Under the pieces are notes generated by a model. The model made no database searches. It was given only the letters and a program-made list of their open reading frames with translations, and was not told the origin of the DNA. The translations under genes were made by a program, and so were the position numbers. DNA of 37,196 nucleotides from CAYJPV01 sp964547975 (GTDB lineage Bacteria > Acidobacteriota > Vicinamibacteria > Vicinamibacterales > JAKQTR01): contig CAZJRM010000021.1 in NCBI GenBank assembly GCA_964547975.1, positions 1 to 37,196 of the forward strand. The letters are read 5' to 3'. Positions 8,627-18,453 of this stretch are shown here, piece after piece (position 1 is the first letter of the stretch; each line of letters opens with the position of its first letter).

Positions 8627-9592
8627 TCACATCGGCCCCGCCGGGCCGAGGCGCGTCATCCACGTCAGGATCGCGATGAGACCGGTATACCAGCCGAACG
8701 CGCCCCAGTCGCCGTCTGCCGCATCGTCCGCCTGAAACGATTGGTACGCCGCCGCCAGCCCAATCAGGACCAGCAGGCCTTCCCTGGTCGTCGCGAACGC
8801 CGCTCCGACGACGGCCGTCGCCATGACCCGCTGCACGCGCGACAACGGGCGAAAGGCGCGGGCGCCGTCGAGATGCCAGACCGGCAGCAGATTGAACAGG
8901 TTGATCCACGCGCCTACCCGGGCGATGGCACCCCACGTCGACCACGTCGTCGTCTCGTAGACGGCGAAGGCGGCGAGGGCGGCGCCGAGCCCCCAGACGG
9001 GTCCCGCCAGGCCGATCCGGGCATCCTCGTGAGCGTTGGCCGGATACTGCGCACTGCGCACCACGGCCCCGACGCCGGGAATGAACATCGGCGCGCTCGC
9101 GGCAATGCCGTACCGCGTGAGCGCCACGACGTGCCCCATCTCGTGCACGTAGATCGAGAGGATGAGACCCGCGGCAAACGGCCAGCCGAAGGCCGCCCAG
9201 TAAAGCGCGAAGGTGGGCACCATGGACAGCAGCGTCGCCGACTTGCCGAGGCCCAGCAGCAGGACCTTGCCTTTCGACAGAACCAGGAGCAGCAGGGCCA
9301 CCGCGCCTCCGCCCTTCGTGGCGTTGCGCCACCGCCCCGCAGACGAGGCCGTCACCTCGCGTGACAGCCGGTCCACGCGACGGCTGATCTCGGCGTGCTG
9401 GCGGGCCCCGGGCGGCAGGAGTGCCAGCGCGGTGCGCCAGGCGTGCAGTTCGCCGGCGGTGTTGGAGGCCCTCGCCGCCTCATCCGCCTCCGCGGCCAGC
9501 GACTTCAGCCGTTCCGCGTGCACGAGCGCATGACAGGACGGGCACACGAGGAGTGCCGGGGCCACTTCGCCCCCGCATTGGCGACACGTCAT
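8627..9592 (-). CDS. M50-family (site-2-protease-like) membrane metalloprotease with zinc ribbon
   Basis: A 321-residue protein. Residues 1-20 hold a zinc ribbon with Cys 3, 6, 17 and 20 (CRQC, CPSC); residues 25-85 are a predicted helical linker; the rest is hydrophobic. HEMGH at 150-154 within a membrane segment, plus NLLPVWHLDG at 234-243, are the two parts of the M50 intramembrane zinc site (His, His and the Asp of the LDG motif). Such proteases cut transmembrane anchors, for example in sigma-factor activation or membrane quality control. No PDZ domain or anti-sigma gene is visible nearby. It starts 16 bases after the CxxC membrane protein gene, and the shared zinc-ribbon theme suggests the two work together. 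Confidence 0.88.
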   Translation of the reverse strand: MTCRQCGGEVAPALLVCPSCHALVHAERLKSLAAEADEAARASNTAGELHAWRTALALLPPGARQHAEISRRVDRLSREVTASSAGRWRNATKGGGAVALLLLVLSKGKVLLLGLGKSATLLSMVPTFALYWAAFGWPFAAGLILSIYVHEMGHVVALTRYGIAASAPMFIPGVGAVVRSAQYPANAHEDARIGLAGPVWGLGAALAAFAVYETTTWSTWGAIARVGAWINLFNLLPVWHLDGARAFRPLSRVQRVMATAVVGAAFATTREGLLVLIGLAAAYQSFQADDAADGDWGAFGWYTGLIAILTWMTRLGPAGPM

Positions 9593-9608
9593 CGCGACCA
9601 GCCAGGTA

Positions 9609-10250
9609 TCACGCGCCGGGACGCCGCCCAGGCGAAAACGGGCCCGTCACGACGATGGACAGGCGTTTGTTGACGCGCCACGCCTCGAAGACACCAAATC
9701 CGAGGATGGCGATGCCCATGAGGTTCTCGAAGCCCTGGAGGAAGGGCAGCAGGAGGACGAAGCCGGCGAAGAACGCCGGACTCGGCACCTCGGCGCCCTG
9801 CGCCCGAATGGCGTCGATGACCGATGGCACCGATGAGGACACGATGGTGATGTAGGTGATGGCCACGGCCATGGTCTGGTAGACCCAGCCACCTCGGCCG
9901 CCAGAGCCCCACCGCACGGCACGTCCAACGGCCCATCCCACGACAATCGCGATGAGCCCGAACTCGTAGCCGGACAACTTCAGCACGGCGTAGTAGAGCA
10001 GCCACCCGGCGATGGCGGCGCCGAACCCGGCGCCGATGGCCTTGAGCACGCCCGTGGCGCCGGGACGGCTGGCCTGGAATGCCTCCAGGCCGTGACGGCA
10101 CATTTCGCAAATCGTCTTGCCGCCCGCCTCGAAATAGACCGAGCCAATCTCGCGCCCGCACGCGCCGCAGGCCATCGTGGGAGGGGCGTCGTGTCCGTAG
10201 TCGGCCCGATCGAATTGCAGAGACCCACCCGACGCTGCTGACTCGTCCAT
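9609..10250 (-). CDS. Membrane protein with N-terminal zinc-knuckle (two CxxC)
   Basis: A 213-residue protein of unrecognised family. Cys pairs at 28/31 (CGAC) and 48/51 (CEMC) form a likely structural zinc site of B-box/LIM-like spacing in a cytoplasmic N-terminus. Four or so hydrophobic segments follow (about residues 68-90, 92-108, 125-145, 160-185), the last with polar turns. There are no catalytic residues I can name. A GAGGAG box lies 7 bases before the ATG. The gene is downstream of nagA across a G-rich/GCCGC repeat and 16 bases upstream of the M50 protease gene; cotranscription with the protease is likely. An adaptor or substrate of the protease would fit, but this is inference. Confidence 0.78.
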   Translation of the reverse strand: MDESAASGGSLQFDRADYGHDAPPTMACGACGREIGSVYFEAGGKTICEMCRHGLEAFQASRPGATGVLKAIGAGFGAAIAGWLLYYAVLKLSGYEFGLIAIVVGWAVGRAVRWGSGGRGGWVYQTMAVAITYITIVSSSVPSVIDAIRAQGAEVPSPAFFAGFVLLLPFLQGFENLMGIAILGFGVFEAWRVNKRLSIVVTGPFSPGRRPGA

Positions 10251-10261
10251 CGGACACTCCT

Positions 10262-10329
10262 CGCTTGCGGCCTGCGGCCAGCGGCTTTCGGCGGCGCCAC
10301 TCCCGCTCTCGCCTAATCCCTGTTCCCTG
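10262..10329 (-). repeat. Intergenic repeat, copy A (GGGAA-type heptads plus GCCGC module)
   Basis: Read on the minus strand this holds GGGAACAGGGATTAGGCGA, then GGCGCCGCCG, then GGCCGCAGGCCGCAAGC, then the ribosome-binding site of the next gene. The same blocks in the same order occur at 25476-25567, also between a stop codon and the next gene's ribosome site. Here the repeat has supplied the last codons of nagA (Gly-Asn-Arg-Asp-stop), showing it can replace a gene's 3' end. Confidence 0.6.
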
Positions 10330-11473
10330 TCGTGTAAGCGACCGTTCCCGCGGCCACCGTCGAGTACACCTCGAGGTCCGGCGACAGCATGACGAGATCG
10401 GCCACGAATCCGATCGCGATGCGGCCGCGTTCGTGGCCGAGGCCAATCGCCTTCGCGTTGTTCGTGGTCAGCGTCGGCAACACGGCTTCGAGCGACGATC
10501 CGGTGATTCGGATCACGTTGCGCAGGGCGCGGTCGAGCGACAGGATGCTGCCGGCCAGCGTGCGGGCATCGAGCCTCGCGCTCGTCGCATCGACCTGGAC
10601 GTCGTAGTCGCCCAGGCGATGCCAGCCTGGCGGCATGCCGAGCGCCGCCATGGCGTCGGTGACGAGACTCAGCCGCGCGCTGCCCAGCGCTTTCCAGACC
10701 AGGGCGATGATCGACTCATGCGTGTGGACGCCGTCGGCGATGAACCCGACGAGCGGCCGCGGGTCCGTCAGCAAGGCGCCGGGCAGGCCGGGTTCGCGGT
10801 GGGCCAGCGCCGGCATGGCGCTGAAGAGGTGCGTCCCGTACCGCGCCCCGGCGTCAAAGGCCGCGATGGCCTCCTCGTAGGTCGCCATGCTGTGACCGGT
10901 GCTCACCAGCACCCCGCGCCGGCTGAGGTCCGTGATGACGTCCAGCGCTCCGGGCAGTTCGGGGGCGATCGTCACGAGCCGGACACCGGTACTGGGCGAC
11001 CAGTCAGCCACCTCCTTCCGATCCGGCGCGCGCAGGTACTTCGGGTTGTGCGCGCCCTTCTTGGACGGGTTCAGGTACGGGCCTTCGACGTGCAGTCCCA
11101 GCGGCATGGCGCCGGAGAACCCCTCGGGCGGTCCCGCCGCGATCACCTGCTGGCCGGCCGCGATCCGTTCGAGCGGCGATGTGATGATCGTCGGCAGGAA
11201 CGACGTGACGCCGAAACGCGGCAGTCTGGACGCCACGTTCCAGATCGGGGCGGCGTCGTTGGTGAAGTCGTGGCCGAATCCGCCGTTGAACTGCAGGTCG
11301 ATGAACCCCGGAACCACGGTGAACCCGGTCGCGTCGATGACCCTTGCGCCTTCGGGAGCCTGGAACTCCGCGGATGGCGCGACACGGCTGATACGACCTC
11401 GTTCGACGAGAATGGAGGTCGTTCCCGGCAGGCGCTCGGGACTGTAGACGGTGGCATTCCTGATGAAGAGCAT
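10313..11473 (-). CDS. nagA: N-acetylglucosamine-6-phosphate deacetylase
   Basis: A 386-residue amidohydrolase that removes acetate from GlcNAc-6-P, giving glucosamine-6-P for glycolysis or wall synthesis. PGFIDLQFNGG at about 55-65 carries the Q-x-N variant of the first metal motif, as in the mononuclear E. coli-type enzyme. HVEGPYLNP (about 128-136) supplies the metal Glu, STGHS and GTHLFSAM the two metal His, and VTDAM the catalytic Asp. Length is normal. The ATG at 11473 is chosen because a GGAG box lies upstream and the protein then starts at the usual point (LFIRNATVYSP). It follows the ROK gene after 37 bases, so a kinase-deacetylase pair is plausible. The last four codons come from the intergenic repeat. 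Confidence 0.93.
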   Translation of the reverse strand: MLFIRNATVYSPERLPGTTSILVERGRISRVAPSAEFQAPEGARVIDATGFTVVPGFIDLQFNGGFGHDFTNDAAPIWNVASRLPRFGVTSFLPTIITSPLERIAAGQQVIAAGPPEGFSGAMPLGLHVEGPYLNPSKKGAHNPKYLRAPDRKEVADWSPSTGVRLVTIAPELPGALDVITDLSRRGVLVSTGHSMATYEEAIAAFDAGARYGTHLFSAMPALAHREPGLPGALLTDPRPLVGFIADGVHTHESIIALVWKALGSARLSLVTDAMAALGMPPGWHRLGDYDVQVDATSARLDARTLAGSILSLDRALRNVIRITGSSLEAVLPTLTTNNAKAIGLGHERGRIAIGFVADLVMLSPDLEVYSTVAAGTVAYTTGNRD

Positions 11474-11510
11474 GGACAGACTCCGAACGGGGCGCGAGTG
11501 ACTCCGCCGG

Positions 11511-12908
11511 CTACCGCAGCGCGGGCAGGCTGGCTGCCGCGATCGACTGGCCGACACGCCGGCTCTTCTCGTCCGGCAGTTGAATGTTGACGCGCGCGGC
11601 GAGTTCCGGGAACTCCGCCGCGAGCACGGCCTTCGCGCCGTCCAGGATGAGCGTGCCGCCCGTCCCGGAGGTCAGCCGGCCGAGGATGAGGACGTGTTTC
11701 ACGTCGTAGAAGTCCGCATAGTGGGCGAGCGTGTACCCGAGGTAGACCCCCACCGACTCCCAGATCCTGCGCGCCTCCGGGTGTCCGGCCTCGAGATACT
11801 CCTGGACGTGCTTGAGTCTTGCCGCCTTGGTCTCGCCTTCAGGCAACGGAATCCCGACCTTGGGCGCCAGGCGGAAGACGCACTGCTGCGAGAAATACGA
11901 CGCGCCCACGCCCCGGTCACCGGACCACTCGTCGGCGGCGGCCTCGGGATTGTAGTCGACGGGCGCGAACGCCAGTTCGTTGAGCCACCCGGTAATCGCG
12001 CCCTCACGATTGACGTACCCGGCTGCTTCGCTGCTGCCCATGGCAATCCCGAGCACCGCATCGTCTTCGAGGGACATGGCGCCGGCAAGCGCCGTCACGT
12101 CGCCGTCGTTGGCGATCTCGAGCGGCACGCCGAACTCGTCACGGATTCGCAGGAACATGTCGCGAATCTCGTGGAATCGTTCCTGAGGGATGCCGCGGAA
12201 GAGCGATGCGACCATGGGGCGGTTGTCCACGTAGACGCCGGCCGAACTGCCGCCAATGGCATCGAGACGGGGCAGTTTCGAGGCCGCCAGCTTCAACGCG
12301 TCGATAATCCGGCCGTAGTGATACGCCGGGTCGGTCTGCTCGACGGGTTCCCAGACGATCTCTTCGCTGAACACCGCTTCGCCGTTCACCACGGCCGATA
12401 CCTTGACGTCGGACGCGCCAAGATCGAACCCGATCCGGCATCCATCCAGGTGACGTCCGATGGGCGCCCCGGCTTCGCGCTCGGCCGGCAGGTCGGCCGC
12501 GGCGCAGGCCACGATAGTGAAGGGCTGCAGGTAGACCTGGCCGCCCATGAAACGTACGTCGAAATCCCGGGGACCGCCAGGCGCGTAGACCGCCTGGAGG
12601 TGACGGACGACGACCGTCGGCCCGTTCACGTGAAGCCGCCAGCCGCCCCGGGCCCACAGCAGGAACTTCACGATTCGTTCCGCGTAGACGAGGTTGGCCT
12701 CGGCCCGCGGGTGGCCGTCGGGAAACGCGACGGTCTCGTAGCGGGACACGGCGCCGTCGGAGCGTTCGAGCGCGAAGACCAGGGGCACACCAGCACCGGA
12801 GGCGGCCACTTCGGCACGGAATGCCCGGTTGGCCAGCGCCGCCGGCCGGAAGCCGGGTTCGAGGGGAGGAAGGATAGACGGCACGATGAGACGGAACGCG
12901 GTCGACAT
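11511..12908 (-). CDS. ROK-family sugar kinase homologue with N-terminal extension
   Basis: A 465-residue protein, about 150 longer than a normal ROK kinase. Residues 1-155 are a beta-rich extension of unknown function. The ROK/actin-like ATPase core starts at GFDLGASDVK (160-169, phosphate-1 motif), continues with ANDGD (266-270, catalytic Asp), GIAMGSSEAAGYV (287-299) and a C-terminal adenosine region near ILGRLTSGTGG. The usual G-E-x-G-H and Cys-rich zinc motif after the active site is absent: NELAFAP (310-316) stands in its place and no CxCGxxGC follows. It neighbours nagA, so GlcNAc or a related amino sugar is the natural substrate guess, but kinase activity is not assured. A TACAAT 8 bases before the ATG and no ribosome site suggest a leaderless mRNA. 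Confidence 0.82.
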   Translation of the reverse strand: MSTAFRLIVPSILPPLEPGFRPAALANRAFRAEVAASGAGVPLVFALERSDGAVSRYETVAFPDGHPRAEANLVYAERIVKFLLWARGGWRLHVNGPTVVVRHLQAVYAPGGPRDFDVRFMGGQVYLQPFTIVACAAADLPAEREAGAPIGRHLDGCRIGFDLGASDVKVSAVVNGEAVFSEEIVWEPVEQTDPAYHYGRIIDALKLAASKLPRLDAIGGSSAGVYVDNRPMVASLFRGIPQERFHEIRDMFLRIRDEFGVPLEIANDGDVTALAGAMSLEDDAVLGIAMGSSEAAGYVNREGAITGWLNELAFAPVDYNPEAAADEWSGDRGVGASYFSQQCVFRLAPKVGIPLPEGETKAARLKHVQEYLEAGHPEARRIWESVGVYLGYTLAHYADFYDVKHVLILGRLTSGTGGTLILDGAKAVLAAEFPELAARVNIQLPDEKSRRVGQSIAAASLPALR

Positions 12909-12916
12909 AATCCCGG

Positions 12917-12922
12917 ATTGTA
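12917..12922 (-). promoter_or_regulatory. Candidate leaderless -10 box for the ROK-nagA unit
   Basis: TACAAT on the minus strand ends 8 bases before the ROK ATG, placing the transcription start at or next to the start codon. No GGAG-like ribosome site is present in the gap and no clear -35 box is seen. Confidence 0.45.
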
Positions 12923-12978
12923 CACCGCAGGGTCGGGATCCCCGTGGCGTCCGTCTTCACCCGGACGAGCGATGGCCG

Positions 12979-13809
12979 TCAACGCACGCGCTGCTCGCGC
13001 TGGTACACCCGCACGTAGTCGATGTCGTGGAACTGCGGGAACGTAGTCGTCGCGTCGGGATTGCCCGGCCACGTCCCGCCCACGGCCGTGTTCAGGATGA
13101 GGTAGTGGGGCGCGTGCGGAACGCCTTCGGTGGCCGTGTGGATGAGCCGCCCGTCGACGTACCAGCGCAGGGCGTCAGGCTCCCACTCGAGGACGAACAC
13201 GTGGAAGTCCTTGGTGTAGTCCGCCACGCCGCGCGACGTTCCTGAACTCGTCTTCTTCTGCCCATCGAACGAGTGGTAGTGGAGCGTGCCGTACACGACC
13301 GTGGGTTCGTGACCGAGGAACTCCATGATGTCGATCTCGGTGTACCACGGCCTGGCTTCGGGAATCAGCCGCTCCTTGCCGGCGGCCACCGCGTCGGCCA
13401 TCAGCATCTCCATCGCCCAGTCGCGGTGCTGCGGGTAGAGCCAGTGCGCGGGCCAGAGCCCCTGTCCGGCCGGGAGTTTCGCCCGGATCTCGAATCGCCC
13501 GTAGGTCGGCGCGAACTTGCCGCTCGTATCGACGCGGCCGCTCGTGAAGTGCTGCGGACCGACGTCTCTCGCCCGGCTGCGGAGGCGCAGCATCCCGCGT
13601 TCGACCAGGACCTCGTCCGCCACGTAGTACTGCACCTCGGCGTGTTTGCTCTGCTCGCGGACCAGCACGTTCCATCGTGCCTGGGACAGGATCGTGCCGT
13701 CGAACTCGTCCTGCCACACGAGCGTCCAGCCTGGAGGCGGCGCCTGCGCGAGCGACGCGCCGAGGGACCACACCCACACCACCATGCCGAGCACAATTCG
13801 CCGGATCAT
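12979..13809 (-). CDS. Glycoside hydrolase family 16, exported
   Basis: A 276-residue beta-jelly-roll glycosidase. Signal peptide residues 1-22 (cleavage near SLAQA), then WQDEFDG at 32-38, GRFEIRAKLPAGQGLWPAHW at about 104-123, and the catalytic EIDIMEFLG at 158-166 with nucleophile Glu158, Asp160 and acid/base Glu163. About 30 residues are inserted between the W-P-A-H-W strand and the catalytic motif. GH16 enzymes act endo on beta-1,3-glucans, agars, carrageenans or mucin O-glycans; the motif style is laminarinase-like but the substrate is not fixed by sequence. Its ATG overlaps the TGA of the FAD oxidoreductase gene (ATGA), so the two are translationally coupled. Confidence 0.92.
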   Translation of the reverse strand: MIRRIVLGMVVWVWSLGASLAQAPPPGWTLVWQDEFDGTILSQARWNVLVREQSKHAEVQYYVADEVLVERGMLRLRSRARDVGPQHFTSGRVDTSGKFAPTYGRFEIRAKLPAGQGLWPAHWLYPQHRDWAMEMLMADAVAAGKERLIPEARPWYTEIDIMEFLGHEPTVVYGTLHYHSFDGQKKTSSGTSRGVADYTKDFHVFVLEWEPDALRWYVDGRLIHTATEGVPHAPHYLILNTAVGGTWPGNPDATTTFPQFHDIDYVRVYQREQRVR

Positions 13810-15515
13810 TGACGCTCCAGGTTGGCCGGCCATCTCAGTTCGACCCCCTGCGCGACGAGCGCGTCCTGGAACATCGCCAGGAGCGCCGGCCGCTCACGGA
13901 CTGCGGCGGGCGTCACGCCTTTCGCAAGGGCGAAGGCCACGAGCGCTCCCGCCACCTCGCCGATGTTCCATTCGACCGGGTGCAGCCGATAACACCCGTT
14001 CGTGATGTGTGTCGTGCCGATGTTCTTGCACGCGGGCAGGAGGTTGCCGACGCGGACGGGCAACAACGCGCCCAGGGGGATCTCGAAGGGCAGCGACGGC
14101 ACGTCGATGTAGTTGTCGCCGCCGGAACTCGGGTGCAGATCGATCCGGTAGCTCCCGATGCCCACGGGGTCGGGATACCCGTACGCGACGCGCCGATCGG
14201 TGACCCGCGCGCGGGCGTCCGCGCCGCAATGCTGCTCGAGCACGGTCGTGACCGCCCTGATGCGGCGGGCTTCGCGGATGTACGGGTACTTCGCGAGGCC
14301 GTCTTCGGTGCCGAGCACGTCGCCGCGCAGCCGCAGTTCCCGCCACCCGGCCCTGCCGTCGGCCCGAGGCGCTTCGGTCTGCAGCCAGTACAACAGCGAC
14401 AGGCTCAGCTGCTTCGCGCTCTCCACATGCCGCCGTTGTTCGTCGGGAGGCACGCCGACCAGGTTGCCCGTCAGGTAATCGTTCTGCGGCCAGTTGATGA
14501 CGCTGAGATCGCCGGCGTAGGTGCCGGGGAGGAAGTTCGCCTTGCTGGCGATCCGCCGGTACACCCACAGGTTCATGGCGCCTGGCATGCCAGGTCCGAA
14601 CGGATCGAACGACATCTGCCGCGGCTTCAACGTGTATGGATGCGTCGTGGTGAGGTCGAGGAGCCGTCCCGACCACGCGGGCGCCAGCGCCGGCACGTAG
14701 TCGCGCCAGCGCGCGTACTCGCGCGGCCGCTCGATCGTGTGGTCCTCGCCGGGCACGGCGTCGACGACGAACACCGACGTGAAGGCCTGGTGATTGGCCG
14801 GGTTGGCCGCCTCGGGCGTGCTCGGCTCGCCGGTGGCCCGCCGGCCTTCCGCACCGGTCACGAACTCGGTGCCCGTGAGCGGCAGGAGGTCGCCGAGTTC
14901 CGTGGCGTCGATGAAGAACGGCGCCTCCAGGACCCGTTCACGACCGGACCGCAGGCTCCGGACGCGCAGCCCGCGCACGCGGTCGCGCTCCACGTCGGCC
15001 GCCGTCACGACGTGCTCGAGCAGCAGCGTCAGCCGACCCGACGACACGAACGGGGCCAGCGTGCCTTCGAGCACCGACAACGCGACGCGCGGTTCGTGAC
15101 ACAGCCGCGAGACGCTGCCCTCGCCGGGATTGAGGACGGGGTTCGCCCGCGCCGCGTCGGTCAGCGGGTAATACGCCCGGTAGTACGCGCGGATGTCGCT
15201 CCGAAGTCGCCGGTACCACCGCGTCGCGCCGAACGACTCGATCCACGCGTGTTCGTCGGGCGGCACGCCCTGCTGCGTGAGCTGACCGCCTATCCAGTCG
15301 GTCTCCTCCGTCATCGCGACGCGCAGCCCGGCTCTCAGCGCGGACAACGCGGCCGCGACGCCTCCGAGTCCCGCCCCGGCGATGATGAGATCGAAACGCC
15401 CGCCCGACGGATCCGCCCGCTCGACGGCGGCGCGGCTCATTCGCGGCAGCCAGAGCACGGCCCCGCCGGCCGTCCCGCACGCGGTCAGCCGGACGAAGTC
15501 ACGCCTCGTCATCAT
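13806..15515 (-). CDS. Tat-exported FAD-dependent oxidoreductase
   Basis: A 569-residue flavoprotein of the broad FAD_oxidored type. A twin-arginine signal TRRDFVRL opens the protein, the hydrophobic part ends around residue 30, and the dinucleotide fold follows: DLIIAGAGLGGVAAAL (about 42-57) with the GxGxxG loop, EETDWIGGQLTQQG after the second strand, FIDATELGD in the middle and a C-terminal GNLLPACKN...THITNG region typical of the family. Related genes often sit among polysaccharide-degradation genes, but substrates are mostly unknown. It begins 24 bases after the isochorismatase-like gene and overlaps the GH16 gene, so it likely acts on the same extracytoplasmic substrate; that link is inferred. 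Two adjacent ATGs exist; the first is used. Confidence 0.9.
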   Translation of the reverse strand: MMTRRDFVRLTACGTAGGAVLWLPRMSRAAVERADPSGGRFDLIIAGAGLGGVAAALSALRAGLRVAMTEETDWIGGQLTQQGVPPDEHAWIESFGATRWYRRLRSDIRAYYRAYYPLTDAARANPVLNPGEGSVSRLCHEPRVALSVLEGTLAPFVSSGRLTLLLEHVVTAADVERDRVRGLRVRSLRSGRERVLEAPFFIDATELGDLLPLTGTEFVTGAEGRRATGEPSTPEAANPANHQAFTSVFVVDAVPGEDHTIERPREYARWRDYVPALAPAWSGRLLDLTTTHPYTLKPRQMSFDPFGPGMPGAMNLWVYRRIASKANFLPGTYAGDLSVINWPQNDYLTGNLVGVPPDEQRRHVESAKQLSLSLLYWLQTEAPRADGRAGWRELRLRGDVLGTEDGLAKYPYIREARRIRAVTTVLEQHCGADARARVTDRRVAYGYPDPVGIGSYRIDLHPSSGGDNYIDVPSLPFEIPLGALLPVRVGNLLPACKNIGTTHITNGCYRLHPVEWNIGEVAGALVAFALAKGVTPAAVRERPALLAMFQDALVAQGVELRWPANLERQ

Positions 15516-15539
15516 GGGACATCGCTCCGCGGACGCCGG

Positions 15540-16226
15540 TTATTTCTTCTTCGGCGGTTTCGCCGGCTTGGCAGGGGCCTTCGGTGCCGGCGCGCTCAGT
15601 TCCTTGATCCACTCGTCCACGCTCAGCACTCGTCCGTACGTGCCCTTGATCGCCGCGAGGGCGGTGGCATGCACGAAGTCCGCAGGCACGGTCTTCCCGT
15701 TGAACTCGAGCGGCCTGGTCGCGCACCCGTCGTGCAGCACGAGCACCTCGAAGCCGAGGTCCGTCGCCGCGCGACTCGCGGCTTCGACGCACATATGCGT
15801 CTGCATGCCGGCGATGACGACCCGCCGGATGCCGAGGCGCTGCAACTCGGCCTGCAGGCTCGTCTCGCGGAAACTGTTGGCGAACTGCTTGCTGATTACC
15901 AGTTCACCGGCCAGCGGCGCCACCTCTGGCCGGATCCGATACTGCGGGTCGACCGGCTCGCCGTCGGCGATCGCAACCGATGCGGGCACGTGCCGCACGT
16001 GGACCACGGGGATCTTCCGGAGCCGGGCGGCCACCAGGGCCACCCTCGCCCGATCGGCCGCCTCGACGGGCCCCGTCAGCGGAACCAGCCCCTTCTCGAA
16101 GTAGAAGTTCTGGATGTCGATGATGAGGAGCGCCGTCCCGGCGACGGCCGGGGTTGGCGCAGAACCCTGGGCGGCAGCGGTCGCGGACACGGCGAGCACC
16201 AGCGCGGCGGCAGCAGCGAGTCGCAT
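15540..16226 (-). CDS. Exported isochorismatase-family cysteine hydrolase
   Basis: A 228-residue protein with a signal peptide (1-19, SATAAAQ). The catalytic triad of the family is present: Asp37 in IIDIQN, Lys113 in ISKQ and Cys146 in MQTHMCVE. Isochorismatase-like hydrolases cleave amides, ureas or vinyl ethers and are normally cytoplasmic, so export is unusual and points to an extracellular amide-type substrate. The last 17 residues are a Lys/Pro/Ala tail (PAPKAPAKPAKPPKKK) that may bind anionic wall or membrane polymers. It starts 3 bases after the small secreted protein gene and is followed by the FAD oxidoreductase; all belong to one transcript. Confidence 0.88.
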   Translation of the reverse strand: MRLAAAAALVLAVSATAAAQGSAPTPAVAGTALLIIDIQNFYFEKGLVPLTGPVEAADRARVALVAARLRKIPVVHVRHVPASVAIADGEPVDPQYRIRPEVAPLAGELVISKQFANSFRETSLQAELQRLGIRRVVIAGMQTHMCVEAASRAATDLGFEVLVLHDGCATRPLEFNGKTVPADFVHATALAAIKGTYGRVLSVDEWIKELSAPAPKAPAKPAKPPKKK

Positions 16227-16229
16227 GGC

Positions 16230-16628
16230 CTACTGCTTCTTCTTCGCGGTCCAGGCGCCGGAGCCCATGCCGGCGAACTCGTACACGCCGGTCATCGAGT
16301 CGCCCTCGATCTTGGCGCCGAACGACACCGTGGCGGCCTGGCCCTGCATGTCGATGGTAATGGTGTACTTGAGTTCGTTGCCGACCAGCGTCCCTTCGAG
16401 CGGCACCTCACCCATGGGACTGGCCTGGGTCCCGGTTACCTTCTCGCCCTCCTGCTTGAAGGTCACGGCGAGCGTCATCTGCCCCTGGGGAGTTTCGATC
16501 GACATGTCCCAGGCGCCGGTGATGTCGAGCGCGGCGGTCTTCGTTTCGGGCTTCGGTGCCTCCTGGGCAAGAGCCAGGACGGGAGTCACGAGCATCAGGA
16601 CGCAGGCAAGCAGGAACAATCGCTTCAT
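16230..16628 (-). CDS. Small exported beta-rich protein, function unknown
   Basis: A 132-residue protein with a clear signal peptide (MKRLFLLACVLMLVTPVLALAQ, cut near 22). The mature part alternates short beta strands with glycine turns (DITGAWDM, FKQEGEKVTG, PLEGTLVGNELKYTI, AKIEGDSMTGVYEF), a pattern of a small lipocalin-like or eight-strand barrel domain. I recall such domains from acidobacterial genomes but know no function. No catalytic residues or cysteines are evident in the mature chain. It is the first gene of the isochorismatase-FAD-GH16 run; a dyad with TATAAT in its loop lies 54 bases upstream. Confidence 0.82.
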   Translation of the reverse strand: MKRLFLLACVLMLVTPVLALAQEAPKPETKTAALDITGAWDMSIETPQGQMTLAVTFKQEGEKVTGTQASPMGEVPLEGTLVGNELKYTITIDMQGQAATVSFGAKIEGDSMTGVYEFAGMGSGAWTAKKKQ

Positions 16629-16681
16629 GGACGTCACTCCGGTCGGAGGGTGTCGGGTCACCGCGCCCGCGGGGGCTCGGC

Positions 16682-16708
16682 AGGCGGAGGGAATTATACC
16701 CTCCGCCT
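16682..16708 (-). promoter_or_regulatory. 10-bp perfect dyad with TATAAT in its loop
   Basis: Arms 16682-16691 and 16699-16708 (AGGCGGAGGG / CCCTCCGCCT) flank a 7-base AT-only loop in otherwise very GC-rich DNA. On the minus strand the loop contains TATAAT (16693-16698), well placed as the -10 box of the small secreted protein gene (start 16628). The same dyad starts 15 bases after the pruA stop codon and could act as its terminator hairpin, though no U-run follows. A combined terminator/operator is possible. Confidence 0.5.
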
Positions 16709-16723
16709 CCCGGCCCCGGGGTC

Positions 16724-18349
<1,626 letters not shown>

Positions 18350-18453
18350 GGACGTCGCCTTTTCGCGCGCACCGCACGCAATCGTACCGAGGCCGTGGGC
18401 CCCCGATGCCGGGGGCCGCAGGGCGCAGACCGTTGGCGTGAACTAGTCTGACG

